DNA of 64,000 nucleotides from Serratia oryzae (GCF_001976145.1 NZ_MOXD01000005.1:62001-126000); one strand, 5' to 3'. Shown: positions 27,585-37,290, counted from the first letter of the stretch. The notes: a model not told the origin generated them from the sequence alone. A program made the numbers and translations.

Positions 27585-28985
27585 TTATCCCATCTTGGCG
27601 GTGATTTGGCTGTCAAAAGGCCGGCGGCGTAAGAACTGCCCATATCCCTGCTGCCCGGTAAATTCGCCGTTGCGGGCGACAATCTCACCCCGGCACAGCG
27701 TCAGCACCAGCGCGCCTTGGCAGTGGAAGCCTTCATAAGGGGAATAATCGGCATTGTCATGCAGTTGACGGTGGTTAATTACCGTGGATTGGCGCGGATC
27801 AATCATCACCACATCGGCATCTGCACCAAGGTTAAGGTTGCCTTTGCGCGGCCACAGCCCAAACAGCCGCGCCGGATTACCGCTGGTGAGCGCCACAAAA
27901 CGTGACGGTGAAATCCGCCCGCTCATCACACCGTGCGAAAACAGCAACAGCATGCGGTTTTCCACACCGGGTAAACCGTTCGGGCAGCGGGTGAAGTCCC
28001 CCGCCGCCAGCGCCAGGCGCTGGTGATACGGGAAGCTGCAGTGATCGGTGGCTACCGTGTCAATCGAGCCGTCGGCAATCCCTAACCATAGGCGATCCAG
28101 CTCCTGCTGGTTGCGCAGCGGCGGGCTAAGAATGTATTTCGCACCGTCTTCACGCAGGTAGCACTGCTCATTGAGCAGCAGGTACTGCGGGCAGGTTTCC
28201 ACCCATACCGGCTGCTGGCGTTGACGTGCCAGGCGCAAATAGTCCAGCCCTAACCCATTGGATAAATGGACAATATACAGCGGTGCGTTGTCGGCCAGGC
28301 GCGCCAGGTTAATCATCCGGCCTATCGCTTCGGCCTCACACTCCAGCGGGCGGCTCTGCGCATGGTGGATCGGCGCGGTTTTCCCGGCGGCCACCAGCGC
28401 TGAGCGGCGAAAGGCAATCGCGGCGTCGTTTTCCGGGTGCACCGTGGTCAGTGCCCCTACCCGCCGCAGCTGCCATAAAGCGCGCAGCACCTCGGCGTCG
28501 CTCACTTTGTAGTGGTAGGTCAGGTACAGCTTGAAGCTGCTGATCCCTTCGTCATGCACCATGCCTGCCATTTCGTCGAGAATGCCGTCATTAATATGTT
28601 GAATTACGCCATGAAAACCATAATCAATCACCGCATTACCGGCAGCATATTGATGGTAAAGATGAAGCTGATGGTGAAGGTTACAGCCCGCCGGGCCGAA
28701 CCCCATATGATCGATAATAGTGGTAGTGCCACCGCAGGCGGCGGCGCGGGTGCCCGTGAAAAAGTCATCGCAACTACGGGCGATGCCGACATCGATATTA
28801 AAATGGGTGTGAACATCAATGCCGCCGGGCATTACGTAGCAGCCGGAGGCATCAATAATCTCGCAGTCGGCCCCTGGCTCAATGTTGGCTGCGCGCTGGC
28901 AAATGATCCCATTCTCGATCAGCAGATCCTGAGCATATTGCCCGTCGCTATCTACCAGAATGCCGTTTTTAATTAGCCGCTTCAT
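27585..28985 (-). CDS. hyuA: D-hydantoinase/dihydropyrimidinase-like amidohydrolase HyuA
   Basis: A 466-residue cyclic amidohydrolase (E. coli HyuA 461). Metal-binding DVHTHFN is near residues 58-64, the probable carbamylated lysine lies in SSFKLYLTY, and further ligands are in HLSNG and TDHCSFP. The family hydrolyses hydantoin-like rings to N-carbamoyl compounds. In this operon it probably opens a purine-derived ring before YgeW/YgeY act. The frame extends 50 codons upstream through the repeat DNA, so the ATG at 28985 was chosen, which gives the family start MKRLIKNG. Confidence 0.87.
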   Translation of the reverse strand: MKRLIKNGILVDSDGQYAQDLLIENGIICQRAANIEPGADCEIIDASGCYVMPGGIDVHTHFNIDVGIARSCDDFFTGTRAAACGGTTTIIDHMGFGPAGCNLHHQLHLYHQYAAGNAVIDYGFHGVIQHINDGILDEMAGMVHDEGISSFKLYLTYHYKVSDAEVLRALWQLRRVGALTTVHPENDAAIAFRRSALVAAGKTAPIHHAQSRPLECEAEAIGRMINLARLADNAPLYIVHLSNGLGLDYLRLARQRQQPVWVETCPQYLLLNEQCYLREDGAKYILSPPLRNQQELDRLWLGIADGSIDTVATDHCSFPYHQRLALAAGDFTRCPNGLPGVENRMLLLFSHGVMSGRISPSRFVALTSGNPARLFGLWPRKGNLNLGADADVVMIDPRQSTVINHRQLHDNADYSPYEGFHCQGALVLTLCRGEIVARNGEFTGQQGYGQFLRRRPFDSQITAKMG

Positions 28986-29085
28986 GTTGGCACCCTTGAA
29001 AAAATCACAACAATAGGTGAGAAAATATCCCCCTCTCCTAATAGGAAAAACCAGGAGAAAGGCTTTAGCTCGGTGTTCTGGGTTC

Positions 29086-29296
29086 CCCCTCACCCTAACC
29101 CTCTCCCCGAGGGAGAGGGAACTGGTTCGCCGCACAGGTTAGCTGGGCTTCAACATCCATAATCCTGAACCGTGCGCCACTCTCCCTGTGGGAGAGGGAA
29201 CTGGTTCGCCGCGCGGGTTAGCTGGGCATCAACATCCCCATAATCCTGAACCGTGCGCCCCCTCTCCCGGTGGGAGAGGGCCGGGGTGAGGGGTTT
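29086..29296. repeat. Tandem ~87-bp hairpin repeat between ygeY and hyuA
   Basis: Two similar units each carry GAACTGGTTCGCCGC, GGTTAGCTGGGC and AATCCTGAACCGTGCG, separated by CTCTCCC/GGGAGAG hairpins. The outer edges are inverted (CCCCTCACCC at left, GGGGTGAGGGG at right). It lies inside the ygeW-yqeA operon, so its RNA would fold into several stable hairpins and might tune expression of the downstream genes. The remaining bases of the gap show no gene. Confidence 0.8.
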
Positions 29297-29348
29297 TGAC
29301 TCGGTGCTCTGAGTTCCTCCCCCCTCCCTTAGGGTTAGGATTAGCTTG

Positions 29349-30566
29349 TTACTTTTCCAACTCTTCCAAGTAGGCCAACGGCACGGCGGCGTACATGGCG
29401 GCGCAGGTCACCAGGTGCTCCTTCCAGGTTTTCTCATTCGGCGCATGGGCTTCCGGCTCTTTGCCAGGGCCAAAACCGACCACCGGAATACCGTGACGGC
29501 CCATAATCGACACGCCATTGGTTGAGAACGTCCACTTATCCACCACCGGTTTTTTATTGAACAATCCTTGATAGGCTTTGCTCAGGGTTTTCACCGTGAT
29601 GTGATCCTCTTCCACTTTCCAGGTTGGGAAATAGCATTCTGTCGGATACACCAGGCCGGTGTAGGACGGGCGTTCATAGTCATACATCGATACCACCGCT
29701 TTCGCTGCCTGCACCGCCGGCAGCGCGCGGATCTCTTCCAGCGCCCCTTCCCAGGTTTCGCCCCAGGTCAGGCGGCGGTCGATCGATACCGCACAGCTAT
29801 CGGCCACCGCGCAGCGGCTCGGGGAGGTGAAGAAAATCTCGGAAACGGTGAGCGTGCCTTTGCCGAGGAACTCATCGTTACCCAGGTTACCGGCTAACTG
29901 CTGCAGTTCGTTGAGGATCGGCCCCATTTTGAAGATGGCGTTATCGCCGCGCTCCGGTGCCGAACCGTGGCAACTGATGCCTTGCACGTCGATGCGGATC
30001 TCCATGCGCCCCCGCTGACCACGATAGATCTGGCAGTCGGTGGGTTCGGTGCTGATCACAAACTCCGGGCGAATCTTCGATTGTTCGATGATGTATTGCC
30101 AGCACAGGCCGTCGCAGTCTTCCTCCTGCACGGTGCCAGTCACCAGCAGTGTGTATTGATCCTCCAGGCCCAGATCTTTGATGATCTTGCCCGCATAGAC
30201 CATCGAGGCCATGCCGCCTTCCTGATCCGATGCGCCGCGGCCACCGATAATCTCCTCATTTTCCATGCCCTGATAAGGATCAAAGTTCCAGTTCTTGATA
30301 TTGCCAATGCCGACGGTATCAATGTGTGCATCCATCGCAATCAGGTGCGGGCCGTGGCCGATATAGCCGAGGATGTTGCCCATCGGGTCAATTTCCACCC
30401 TGTCAAACCCCACCTTTTCCATTTCCCGCTTGATACACTGCACCACCAATTTTTCATCACAGCTTTCACTCGGGATCGCAATCATGTCCCGCAGGAAACG
30501 CGTCATTTCATCTTTGTATTGGTAGGCTTTCTCTAACACCATTTCAAAAGGAATTTGCTTTGCCAT
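29349..30566 (-). CDS. ygeY: YgeY, M20-family hydrolase of the purine/selenium cluster
   Basis: A 405-residue metallohydrolase (E. coli YgeY 403) of the M20/ArgE/DapE family. The first metal His is in [12 protein letters not shown], the bridging Asp in [14 protein letters not shown], the catalytic Glu pair in VQEEDCDG, and the last His near [13 protein letters not shown]. It is expected to cut an amide or carbamoyl bond. Its place between ygeX and hyuA suggests it releases 2,3-diaminopropionate from a ring-opened intermediate for YgeX, which is inference. A palindromic repeat separates it from ygeX. Confidence 0.85.
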   Translation of the reverse strand: MAKQIPFEMVLEKAYQYKDEMTRFLRDMIAIPSESCDEKLVVQCIKREMEKVGFDRVEIDPMGNILGYIGHGPHLIAMDAHIDTVGIGNIKNWNFDPYQGMENEEIIGGRGASDQEGGMASMVYAGKIIKDLGLEDQYTLLVTGTVQEEDCDGLCWQYIIEQSKIRPEFVISTEPTDCQIYRGQRGRMEIRIDVQGISCHGSAPERGDNAIFKMGPILNELQQLAGNLGNDEFLGKGTLTVSEIFFTSPSRCAVADSCAVSIDRRLTWGETWEGALEEIRALPAVQAAKAVVSMYDYERPSYTGLVYPTECYFPTWKVEEDHITVKTLSKAYQGLFNKKPVVDKWTFSTNGVSIMGRHGIPVVGFGPGKEPEAHAPNEKTWKEHLVTCAAMYAAVPLAYLEELEK

Positions 30567-30639
30567 TGTGTTCTGTTCTCCACGCCTGTATGACTTCTCG
30601 CCTGCACGAGAGATTGGATAATCTGAGGGTTCCGCTTAC

Positions 30640-30762
30640 TACCCTATGGATTTCAAGTTGCAGCTAGGCACCCAGCTCGCTCAACCCCAGGAGCTTACTC
30701 AAGTAAGTGACTGGGGTGAGCGAGTGCAGGCAACAACGCTGCGGCTTGAAAAACAGCGGGTA
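30640..30762. repeat. ~125-bp palindromic intergenic repeat, copy B
   Basis: It shares the core GAGCTTACTCAAGTAAGTGA and the TTCAAGTTGCAG end with copy A, and runs to within four bases of the ygeX stop. It lies inside an apparent operon, between ygeX and ygeY, so it is transcribed and could act as a processing or stability element. Confidence 0.83.
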
Positions 30763-30765
30763 TTT

Positions 30766-31959
30766 TCAGACTGAATATTTCCCTTCCCATACCACTTCGC
30801 GATAATGCTTAACGTCGGTATCGCCTTCCGAACTGATCAGCAGCACCACCGACTGGCTATCCAAGCCAAGCCTCTTCATCAGTTGTGCGCGTTGCGGGTG
30901 ATAATGCACGGCAGCCAGCACGCCGAGCCCGACCGCCCCAGACTCACCGGAGATAATGCGCGGATCGTTACCCAAAGGATTCCCCAGCACGCGCATGCCC
31001 AATGCCGCCACGCTGTCCTGACAGGAGATAAACTGTGTGGCACAGTTGCGCAGCAGCGGCCAGCCCAACGGATTCGGCTCCCCGCAGGCCAGGCCCGCCA
31101 TGATGGTGGCCATATCACCGCCAACGTTGACGATTTCGCCTTTCTTACCGGAGCGATAAACGCAGTCCGCCAATTCCGGCTCCACGATCGCGGAATGCAG
31201 TTGTCTGGCACCAAACACCTCCGCCAGATAACCCAGCACTCCACCCGCCATCGCCCCTACCCCGGCTTGCAACAGCACATGAGTTGGCCGTTCAATCTGC
31301 ATTTGCCGCATCTGTTCCACGGCCTCATCCGCCAGCGTGGCGTAGCCTTGCATAATCCAGGTCGGGATCTTGGTGTACCCCTCCCAGGCGGTGTCCTGCA
31401 CCACTTCCCAGCCGCGCTCCTGCGCCGTTTTCATCGTCAGGCGCACGGTATCGTCGTAGTTCATGTCGGTGACAATACACTCGGCCCCCAGATTGAGGAT
31501 GTGATCCACCCGCTCCTGCGCCGAGCCTTTAGGCATATACACCACCGCATGTTGCCCCAACTGCTGCGCCGCCCAGGCGACACCCCGGCCATGGTTGCCG
31601 TCGGTGGTGGTAGCAAAGGTCATTTTCCCGCTCAGCGTGGATTTGAATTTTTCGAAGGAAAACGCATTAATATCGATCTGATATTTTTCGCACAGTAACC
31701 GAGCGATGGCATAAGCGCCGCCAAGCATTTTGAAGGCGTTTAAGCCAAAGCGTTTGGACTCGTCTTTGACCAGGATTTTCTTTACGCCAAACAGATGTGC
31801 GAGTTCGTCCAGCGCACATAATGGCGTTGGCTGATACCCCGTGATTTTTTGATGAAACGCCCGCGCCTTACGCGCTTCTGCCTGAGAGAATAGCGGCGAG
31901 GTTTCGCCGTTAAAATAACGGTTATCCTCGATATCCACTTTCAATGAAAAAACCGACAT
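30766..31959 (-). CDS. ygeX: 2,3-diaminopropionate ammonia-lyase
   Basis: A 397-residue PLP enzyme (E. coli YgeX 398) that splits 2,3-diaminopropionate into pyruvate and two ammonia. The PLP lysine lies in DESKRFGLNAFKMLGG near residue 77. TTDGNHGRGVAWAA and the phosphate-binding glycine loop GVGAMAGGVLG are intact. The frame is open 16 codons upstream, but AGGAG nine bases before the ATG at 31959 and the family start MSVFSLKVDI fix the start. It lies 75 bases downstream of ygeW. This step converts purine carbon to central metabolism. Confidence 0.93.
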   Translation of the reverse strand: MSVFSLKVDIEDNRYFNGETSPLFSQAEARKARAFHQKITGYQPTPLCALDELAHLFGVKKILVKDESKRFGLNAFKMLGGAYAIARLLCEKYQIDINAFSFEKFKSTLSGKMTFATTTDGNHGRGVAWAAQQLGQHAVVYMPKGSAQERVDHILNLGAECIVTDMNYDDTVRLTMKTAQERGWEVVQDTAWEGYTKIPTWIMQGYATLADEAVEQMRQMQIERPTHVLLQAGVGAMAGGVLGYLAEVFGARQLHSAIVEPELADCVYRSGKKGEIVNVGGDMATIMAGLACGEPNPLGWPLLRNCATQFISCQDSVAALGMRVLGNPLGNDPRIISGESGAVGLGVLAAVHYHPQRAQLMKRLGLDSQSVVLLISSEGDTDVKHYREVVWEGKYSV

Positions 31960-32034
31960 TGTCGTGATCTCCTCTGATCGCATTAGCCTTGCACTGCGCG
32001 GGAACACCCCAGGGTGTTCCCGGCCACAGAGAGG

Positions 32035-33222
32035 TTATTTAATGCGTCTTTCCGCTTCTTGCAGTAATTGCTCCAACGTCAGACCCGGGTTGGAGAATTT
32101 GCGCGCCATAATCATGGCGGCGATGATATAAGGCTTCCAGCTGGCTTCCTTATAGGTGGCGATGCGGTATTTCTCGAACACGCTGGCGCTAACTTCCCCT
32201 TCGCTGCACGACACGTCGGTGATATCCGCAGGCAGGCAGTGCATATACAACGCTTCGCCACCCTTGGTCAGCTTCATCATCTCTTCGGTGCAGTGCCAGT
32301 TCTTGTAATGCGCGTTCTGCGCCAGGCACTGTTGCTCCAAGGTTTTCAGGCCGGCGTGATCGTTGGCACGCAGCAGATCGGTGCGTTGTTCCATCACCTT
32401 GTACGGAGCCCAGGATTTCGGATAAACGATGTCGGCACCCTGGAAGGCCTCGGCCATTGAGGTCACCTGCTGGAAGCTGCCGCCAGAGGCCGCCGCGTTG
32501 TTTTTCGCCACCTCAATCACATCCGGGATCAGGTCGTAGCCTTCCGGGTGCGCCAGGGTGACTTTCATCCCAAAACGCGTCATTAGGCCGATAATGCCCT
32601 GCGGCACCGACAGCGGTTTGCCATAGCTCGGGGAATAAGCCCAGGTCATAGCGATCTTTTTACCTTTAAGCTTGTCCAGGCTGCCGAAGTGCTCCTGCAG
32701 CCAGGCCAGATCGGCCATCGCCTGCGTTGGGTGATCGATATCGCATTGCAGGTTAACCAGCGCTGGCCGCTGCGGCAGCACCCCTTTCTGGAAGCCTTCA
32801 TCCAGCGCCGCCCCGACTTCGCGCATGTAGGCGTTGCCGGCCCCCAGGAACATGTCGTCACGGATCCCGATGGCATCGGCGCAGAATGAGATCATGTTCG
32901 CCGTTTCACGCACCGTTTCCCCGTGGGCGATCTGCGATTTACCCTCGTCCAGATCCTGCTGGGCCAGGCCCAGCAGGTTTAAGGCCGACGCATAAGAAAA
33001 ACGGGTGCGCGTAGAGTTGTCACGGAAAATAGAAATACCTAAGCCACTGTTGAATACCTTGGTCGCGATATTTTCTGAGCGCATGGTTTTCAGCGCTTCA
33101 GCCAATTTAAGCACCAGCTCCAGCTCTTCGCGGCTCTGTTCCCACGTCAGTAAAAAGTCCTTCTGATGTAAGTTGGACTTTAATGCCTTTATGTCCTTAA
33201 TTAACTGATTGACTGTTCTCAT
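32035..33222 (-). CDS. ygeW: YgeW, ornithine/aspartate-carbamoyltransferase-like enzyme
   Basis: A 395-residue carbamoyltransferase-family protein (E. coli YgeW 396). The carbamoyl-phosphate loop STRTRF lies in FRDNSTRTRFSYAS near residues 68-81, followed by HPTQAMADL and the second-substrate loop MHCLPADI. It does not carry the ornithine-type signature, and its natural acceptor is unknown. In this cluster it may run in the direction that yields carbamoyl phosphate for YqeA. AGGGG five bases before the ATG at 33222 sets the start. It heads the ygeW-ygeX-ygeY-hyuA-yqeA operon, divergent from ygeV. Confidence 0.87.
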   Translation of the reverse strand: MRTVNQLIKDIKALKSNLHQKDFLLTWEQSREELELVLKLAEALKTMRSENIATKVFNSGLGISIFRDNSTRTRFSYASALNLLGLAQQDLDEGKSQIAHGETVRETANMISFCADAIGIRDDMFLGAGNAYMREVGAALDEGFQKGVLPQRPALVNLQCDIDHPTQAMADLAWLQEHFGSLDKLKGKKIAMTWAYSPSYGKPLSVPQGIIGLMTRFGMKVTLAHPEGYDLIPDVIEVAKNNAAASGGSFQQVTSMAEAFQGADIVYPKSWAPYKVMEQRTDLLRANDHAGLKTLEQQCLAQNAHYKNWHCTEEMMKLTKGGEALYMHCLPADITDVSCSEGEVSASVFEKYRIATYKEASWKPYIIAAMIMARKFSNPGLTLEQLLQEAERRIK

Positions 33223-33294
33223 CTTTGCCCCTAAATAACCGATGGTTGACCCCAGAATGTCCAATACGCTTTTTCAGCGTCTGTTATCAGGTAA

Positions 33295-33310
33295 TCAATA
33301 AGCATGCCAA
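33295..33310 (-). promoter_or_regulatory. Weak sigma-54-like element upstream of ygeW
   Basis: On the minus strand TTGGCATGCTTATTGA has a good -24 block (TTGGCAT) and TTG at -12, but the invariant C of GC is replaced by A. It lies about 75 bases upstream of ygeW. Either a poor promoter or chance. Confidence 0.25.
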
Positions 33311-33490
33311 GAGATCCGGCAGAGCAGGAAACCACTGCATAACATGATCTCGGTCACATAATCCGCCAGTTTCATCAAGGGATCTCAAACAGCCATCGCG
33401 GGCAAAGCGCTAATGTCAACCAGCCATCGCAGGGGGATTTATAATTATCAGCCAATATCGCAACCCAAAATGATAGCAATTACCGCCGAG

Positions 33491-33503
33491 TATCATTTTG
33501 ATA
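33491..33503. promoter_or_regulatory. TATCA-N3-TGATA palindrome in the ygeW/ygeV gap
   Basis: A perfect TATCA-TTT-TGATA palindrome, the core seen upstream of xdhA and ygfK, lies between divergent ygeW and ygeV. This is a good place for an activator that controls the operon and perhaps its own gene. No second clear copy 20 bp away was found. Confidence 0.45.
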
Positions 33504-33531
33504 ATAAAAAGTGATGCTAATGGCACAATCT

Positions 33532-33660
33532 ATAAAATAATTAGAGTTGCAGGAAGGCGGCAAGCGTGAAAATCCCCTGGAGCATAGATAACTCGTTGAC
33601 CGGGCTGGGCAAACCGGGCGAGTGCACATGCAACTTGAAGGATGACGAATATATTTTATC
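33532..33660. repeat. ~125-bp palindromic intergenic repeat, degenerate copy C
   Basis: Both ends are recognisable (AAAATAATTAGAGTTGCAGG at left, GCAACTTGAAGGATGACG at right), but the central AGTAAGTGACTGGGG block is lost. It lies about 90 bases upstream of ygeV, probably within or next to its promoter. Confidence 0.65.
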
Positions 33661-33749
33661 TGAAGGATTAGCTTGATGATAATCAAATAACCATAAGCAT
33701 TAATGTATTATCGTTTCTTTTTTCAATGATGAAAAAAGAGAGACTCTTG

Positions 33750-35531
33750 ATGATAGCACCGGTAAATACCCAATCTGCGCTGATGCAGATCCAACCGACA
33801 ATCTTGCGCTTCACCAAAATGCTCTCCAGCGTGCTGCTGTTGGAGGTCGAGATTGTCGATGCCAACCTGGTGCGAGTGGCAGGGACCGGCCCCTATGGCA
33901 AAAACTTTGGCAGAAAGCTCGGCAGTAACTCTGGCTTGCTGAAGCATGTTATTGATACTCAGAAAGAAAAAATAGTCACCCACTCCCGTTTTGATCCGGT
34001 ATGTGACGGATGCAGCAACAAAGACGAATGCCAGGAAAAGGCATTTCTCGGTATTCCGATTCTGTTCCAGCACACCTGCATTGGTGTGATCAGCCTGGTG
34101 GCCTTTAATTTGGAACAGCAACAGAGATTACGCGATAACCTGCAAGAGTTTTCTGACTACGTGCGCAATATATCCCATGTTTTCGTCTCCAATCTCTTAG
34201 AGACTCAGGGCAGCAGCAGTGGGTTGAATAAAGTACTGTTCAGCCTGATTGAAAATATGGATCAGGGGGTTTTAATTCTCAATGAGAAAAACCAGGTTAA
34301 ATTCGCCAATGCAATGGCTTTGAAAGAGTTTAATTTAGCGCAAGAAGAGATTGTCGGTAAAACCTTTAATATCCACGCCCTGACCTTCCATCAGAATTAC
34401 ACCAGCGGACATTTACAGCATATTGTTTCTTTCGATGACCGCCAGGAGATCATGATTGGCCAGTTGCATCAAATCCAGGATCACCAGCTATTTCTGATGG
34501 CTTTTCACCAGTCGCATTCTTCGTTTAATGACCAAGTCGGCCATCAAGATCCGCGTATTGGGCATTTGGCCGGGGAAAGCAAGCCAATGCGCTTGCTGAA
34601 GAATCTGATTACCCGTATCGCCCCCAGCCCTTCCAGCGTTCTGGTGGTGGGGGAAAGCGGCACCGGCAAAGAAGTGGTAGCGCGTGCCATACATCGGCTG
34701 AGCAACCGCAGTGACAAGCCTTTTATCGCCATTAACTGTGCGGCGATCCCGGATCAACTGCTGGAAAGTGAACTCTTTGGCTACCTGAAAGGCGCATTTA
34801 CCGGCGCTTCGGCCAATGGCAAGGTGGGGCTTATCCAGGCTGCCAATCAGGGCACGCTATTCTTGGATGAGATTGGCGATATGCCGCTGCTGCTGCAGGC
34901 AAAATTACTGCGCACGGTGGAGTCGCGCGAGGTGTTGCCGATTGGCTCCAGCAAGCCGATCCCGGTAGATATCCGCATCATTTCCGCGACCAACCAAAAT
35001 CTGGAGCAATATATCGCCGAGGGGAAGTTCCGTGAGGATCTCTACTATCGCCTGAACGTGATCCCCCTTTCGCTGCCGCCGTTGCGCGAGCGTGAAGGGG
35101 ACATTGAGCTGCTGGTTCACTATTTCCTCAGTTTGCACACCAAAAGAATCGGCATTATTTACCCCGGGATCTCAGCGGAAGTGCTCAAAATCTTGCGCCA
35201 GTATCGCTGGCCGGGCAACGTGCGTGAACTGAGTAATTTAATCGAATATCTGGTTAACGTGGTCCCCAGCGGTGAAATCATCGATACCTATCTGCTGCCA
35301 CCCAACTTAACCCGTGGGCAGTATCTGCATCAGCCCCACACTTCTGCGGTGAGCAAAACCACCGAGATCTGTAGCAGCCAGGATACGTTAGGGCTGGAAA
35401 ATATGGAAAAACGCATGATTGAGGAAGCACTCAGCCACCACGCCAACAAGAAGTTGGTGGCTGAGAAATTAGGTATCGGGATCGCGACGCTGTACCGCAA
35501 AATAAAGAAGTACGAACTGTCATCAAATTGA
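33750..35531 (+). CDS. ygeV: YgeV, sigma-54-dependent transcriptional activator
   Basis: A 593-residue enhancer-binding protein (E. coli YgeV 592). A sensory N-terminal region (~1-160) includes the Cys cluster [15 protein letters not shown], a possible ligand or metal site. A PAS-like domain covers ~165-250. The AAA+ domain has Walker A GESGTGKE near 302, the sigma-54 contact GAFTGA near 348, Walker B LFLDEIGD near 371 and an arginine-finger region. A Fis-type helix-turn-helix ends the protein ([19 protein letters not shown]). ATGs at 33726 and 33750 are both open; the latter has AGAG upstream and fits the family length. It is the likely regulator of the adjacent purine operons. Confidence 0.88.
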   Translation: MIAPVNTQSALMQIQPTILRFTKMLSSVLLLEVEIVDANLVRVAGTGPYGKNFGRKLGSNSGLLKHVIDTQKEKIVTHSRFDPVCDGCSNKDECQEKAFLGIPILFQHTCIGVISLVAFNLEQQQRLRDNLQEFSDYVRNISHVFVSNLLETQGSSSGLNKVLFSLIENMDQGVLILNEKNQVKFANAMALKEFNLAQEEIVGKTFNIHALTFHQNYTSGHLQHIVSFDDRQEIMIGQLHQIQDHQLFLMAFHQSHSSFNDQVGHQDPRIGHLAGESKPMRLLKNLITRIAPSPSSVLVVGESGTGKEVVARAIHRLSNRSDKPFIAINCAAIPDQLLESELFGYLKGAFTGASANGKVGLIQAANQGTLFLDEIGDMPLLLQAKLLRTVESREVLPIGSSKPIPVDIRIISATNQNLEQYIAEGKFREDLYYRLNVIPLSLPPLREREGDIELLVHYFLSLHTKRIGIIYPGISAEVLKILRQYRWPGNVRELSNLIEYLVNVVPSGEIIDTYLLPPNLTRGQYLHQPHTSAVSKTTEICSSQDTLGLENMEKRMIEEALSHHANKKLVAEKLGIGIATLYRKIKKYELSSN

Positions 35532-35629
35532 TGACCCGAGAAACGAGGCTGAACTCCGCCCGCAGCACGCTGTTTGCCGGGCGAAGGTTCAGGAAGCCAA
35601 TGGAGCAATGACGCGGCACCGCCTGGCTG

Positions 35630-36112
35630 CTAAATTCTCTTGGTATAGCAGACCACCACCGGGAAGATCATCTCGCTGAGTTCATAGCCGCCGTTGCCGA
35701 CGGGAGTGATGGACATGTAAAAATCCTTTTTATTACCGAACATGATGTGATTAAACAGCTCACTTGGCGCACTGTTGGCGTTGGCGTAATCCTCTTCTTT
35801 GACTCGTTTAAAGTAATAAAACTCCCCCCGAGACTCGCGGCTATAGATAAAGTAAATCTTGCGATTGACATTGAAATCTACCCCATCTTTGGTGATCACA
35901 CCGTTGACATCCAGAATCGCCATGCTGTTGCTTGTCAGAAGAAGGGAGGTATTGGCCTCTATCATGCTGTGATTTTTCGAGCTTTCAAAATGAATCTCAG
36001 TATTACATTTAAAAAACCTGTCTTGAGTCTTGAAAATTATCAAATAGGCCAAACCCAACACCAGCAATAACAGGACGATGGCAAGAGAATAAATCCATTT
36101 TTTATTCTTCAT
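35630..36112 (-). CDS. FidL-like inner-membrane protein
   Basis: A 160-residue protein with one N-terminal membrane helix (about residues 7-25) and an outside domain with Cys residues near 36 and 154. Size, layout and position after a MarT-like regulator match FidL-like proteins. The start ATG at 36112 is five bases after the upstream gene's stop, with no good Shine-Dalgarno, suggesting translational coupling. Pairing of a membrane-tethered regulator with a short membrane partner recalls MarT-FidL or ToxR-ToxS. I infer it modulates the neighbouring regulator; its function is not shown. Confidence 0.6.
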   Translation of the reverse strand: MKNKKWIYSLAIVLLLLVLGLAYLIIFKTQDRFFKCNTEIHFESSKNHSMIEANTSLLLTSNSMAILDVNGVITKDGVDFNVNRKIYFIYSRESRGEFYYFKRVKEEDYANANSAPSELFNHIMFGNKKDFYMSITPVGNGGYELSEMIFPVVVCYTKRI

Positions 36113-36117
36113 ACTGA

Positions 36118-36870
36118 TTAAACCATTTTGATGCTGTAACAATAAGAGTAATAGCCATCACCACCATTGCGGCACAGAGAGAACATTTTAAATTCATTTT
36201 TACTTTGCTCTTTACCACTAAGATAGAAAAACACATCGTAATTATCATTGTCACAATCTATATCGTTATTTTTTATGGTGTCAATCACCGTTGAAACAAT
36301 CTTCCCTCGTTTATTCTCAGGAACCTCTTGCAGGGTTCTCAATGCACATTGTTTGTAAGTATAAATTTTTTCAGCATTCGCAGAGATAAATAAATGATAT
36401 ATTTCATTACCATAGAGCGAAGATACCAATAAGAGTGATGCAACCAACAGTGCCGCGATGTATTTTTTGTTAATCTTAAAATGTCGATTTTTATCAACCT
36501 GAGTGCTGCTGGCTTCCTCAGGGATTTTGCTGTCACTCTCATCCTGGATCTCAATCCGGTAATTTTTATTGAGAATAAACCCTTTTTTAGGCAGTGTTTT
36601 AATCAGATCTTCCAAACCTGCCAATTCCTCCAAATACTTTCTTAGCAAACTGATATGATTATTCAGGTTGTTATTTGATGCCTTTAATCCATGTTCTGAC
36701 CATACCGTGCTCAATAAATGTTCTCGAGTGACGCCCGAACTGTGCGTCAACAATTCGGCAAACAGCCGGACAGAAATAGTGCTCATCTCTAATTTTTTGT
36801 CATTGTCTGCCGTTGATAACGTGCTCTCTTCCGTATCGAACATCAATGTTTCATTAATTATATACTTCAT
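36118..36870 (-). CDS. Membrane-tethered winged-helix regulator (ToxR/MarT/CadC type)
   Basis: A 250-residue protein. Residues 1-108 are a trans_reg_C winged helix (LLSTVWSEHGLKASNNNLNN recognition region, wing ending TLPKKGF). A charged linker, one membrane helix (about 136-155) and a Cys-containing outside domain follow. The DNA-binding half is very similar to the 164-residue protein at 41372-41866. AGGTG precedes the ATG. It starts the pair with the FidL-like gene and probably senses an envelope signal to control fimbriae. Confidence 0.75.
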   Translation of the reverse strand: MKYIINETLMFDTEESTLSTADNDKKLEMSTISVRLFAELLTHSSGVTREHLLSTVWSEHGLKASNNNLNNHISLLRKYLEELAGLEDLIKTLPKKGFILNKNYRIEIQDESDSKIPEEASSTQVDKNRHFKINKKYIAALLVASLLLVSSLYGNEIYHLFISANAEKIYTYKQCALRTLQEVPENKRGKIVSTVIDTIKNNDIDCDNDNYDVFFYLSGKEQSKNEFKMFSLCRNGGDGYYSYCYSIKMV

Positions 36871-37290
36871 TTCTTCACCTATGATTTCATCAGGCGTAAT
36901 AGCATTGGAGGGGCAGCTTAAAAAATATCTCTACACTGAGTCAGGTAATTGACGAAAAAGGCCATCGTGCAAGTTCTATTTGCAAACGCATAGTCTAACA
37001 GAAATTCTTTTTTATCAAGCACTCGCCCATCGGGGCCAGGTTAGAATGCAGATAAAAAAAGCAATTAAAATATTAAAAAATTCATATAAAAAATAATAAA
37101 ACATCGCCATCTAAAATAGCCAAAGCGGAGAGCAAAACGAATAAATAAAAAAAACTATTAGCCTCGCCAATATCAGAACTTAAATCTATTTAATGCTACA
37201 GGAATGGATAGATCGGCTAAAATTCAGCGATAGACGAAAAAAACGCCGCAGGTGAATGCCGGCACGCTGGCGATCCACTTACCTAAGTCC
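36871..37290. other. AT-rich gap upstream of the membrane-tethered regulator
   Basis: About 420 bases with no credible gene. It is strongly AT-rich around 37060-37180, as expected for an H-NS-bound promoter, and contains the terminator of the response-regulator gene at 37236-37263. Confidence 0.5.
37236..37263 (-). terminator. Rho-independent terminator of the kinase/regulator operon
   Basis: On the minus strand GCCGGCA and TGCGGC form a stem with one bulge and a six-base loop, directly followed by a run of seven Ts. It lies about 30 bases after the response-regulator stop. Confidence 0.7.

Noticed and set aside
27518-27688. 57-codon N-terminal extension of YqeA
   Set aside because: It is translated hairpin-repeat and hyuA 3' DNA; the family start and ribosome site are at 27517.
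28986-29135. 50-codon N-terminal extension of HyuA
   Set aside because: The SLSLGERVRV text is the translated CTCTCCC repeat; the family start is at 28985.
33531-33550. TGGCAC on the plus strand upstream of ygeV as a sigma-54 promoter
   Set aside because: No TTGC block at the required spacing; the region overlaps the degenerate repeat copy.
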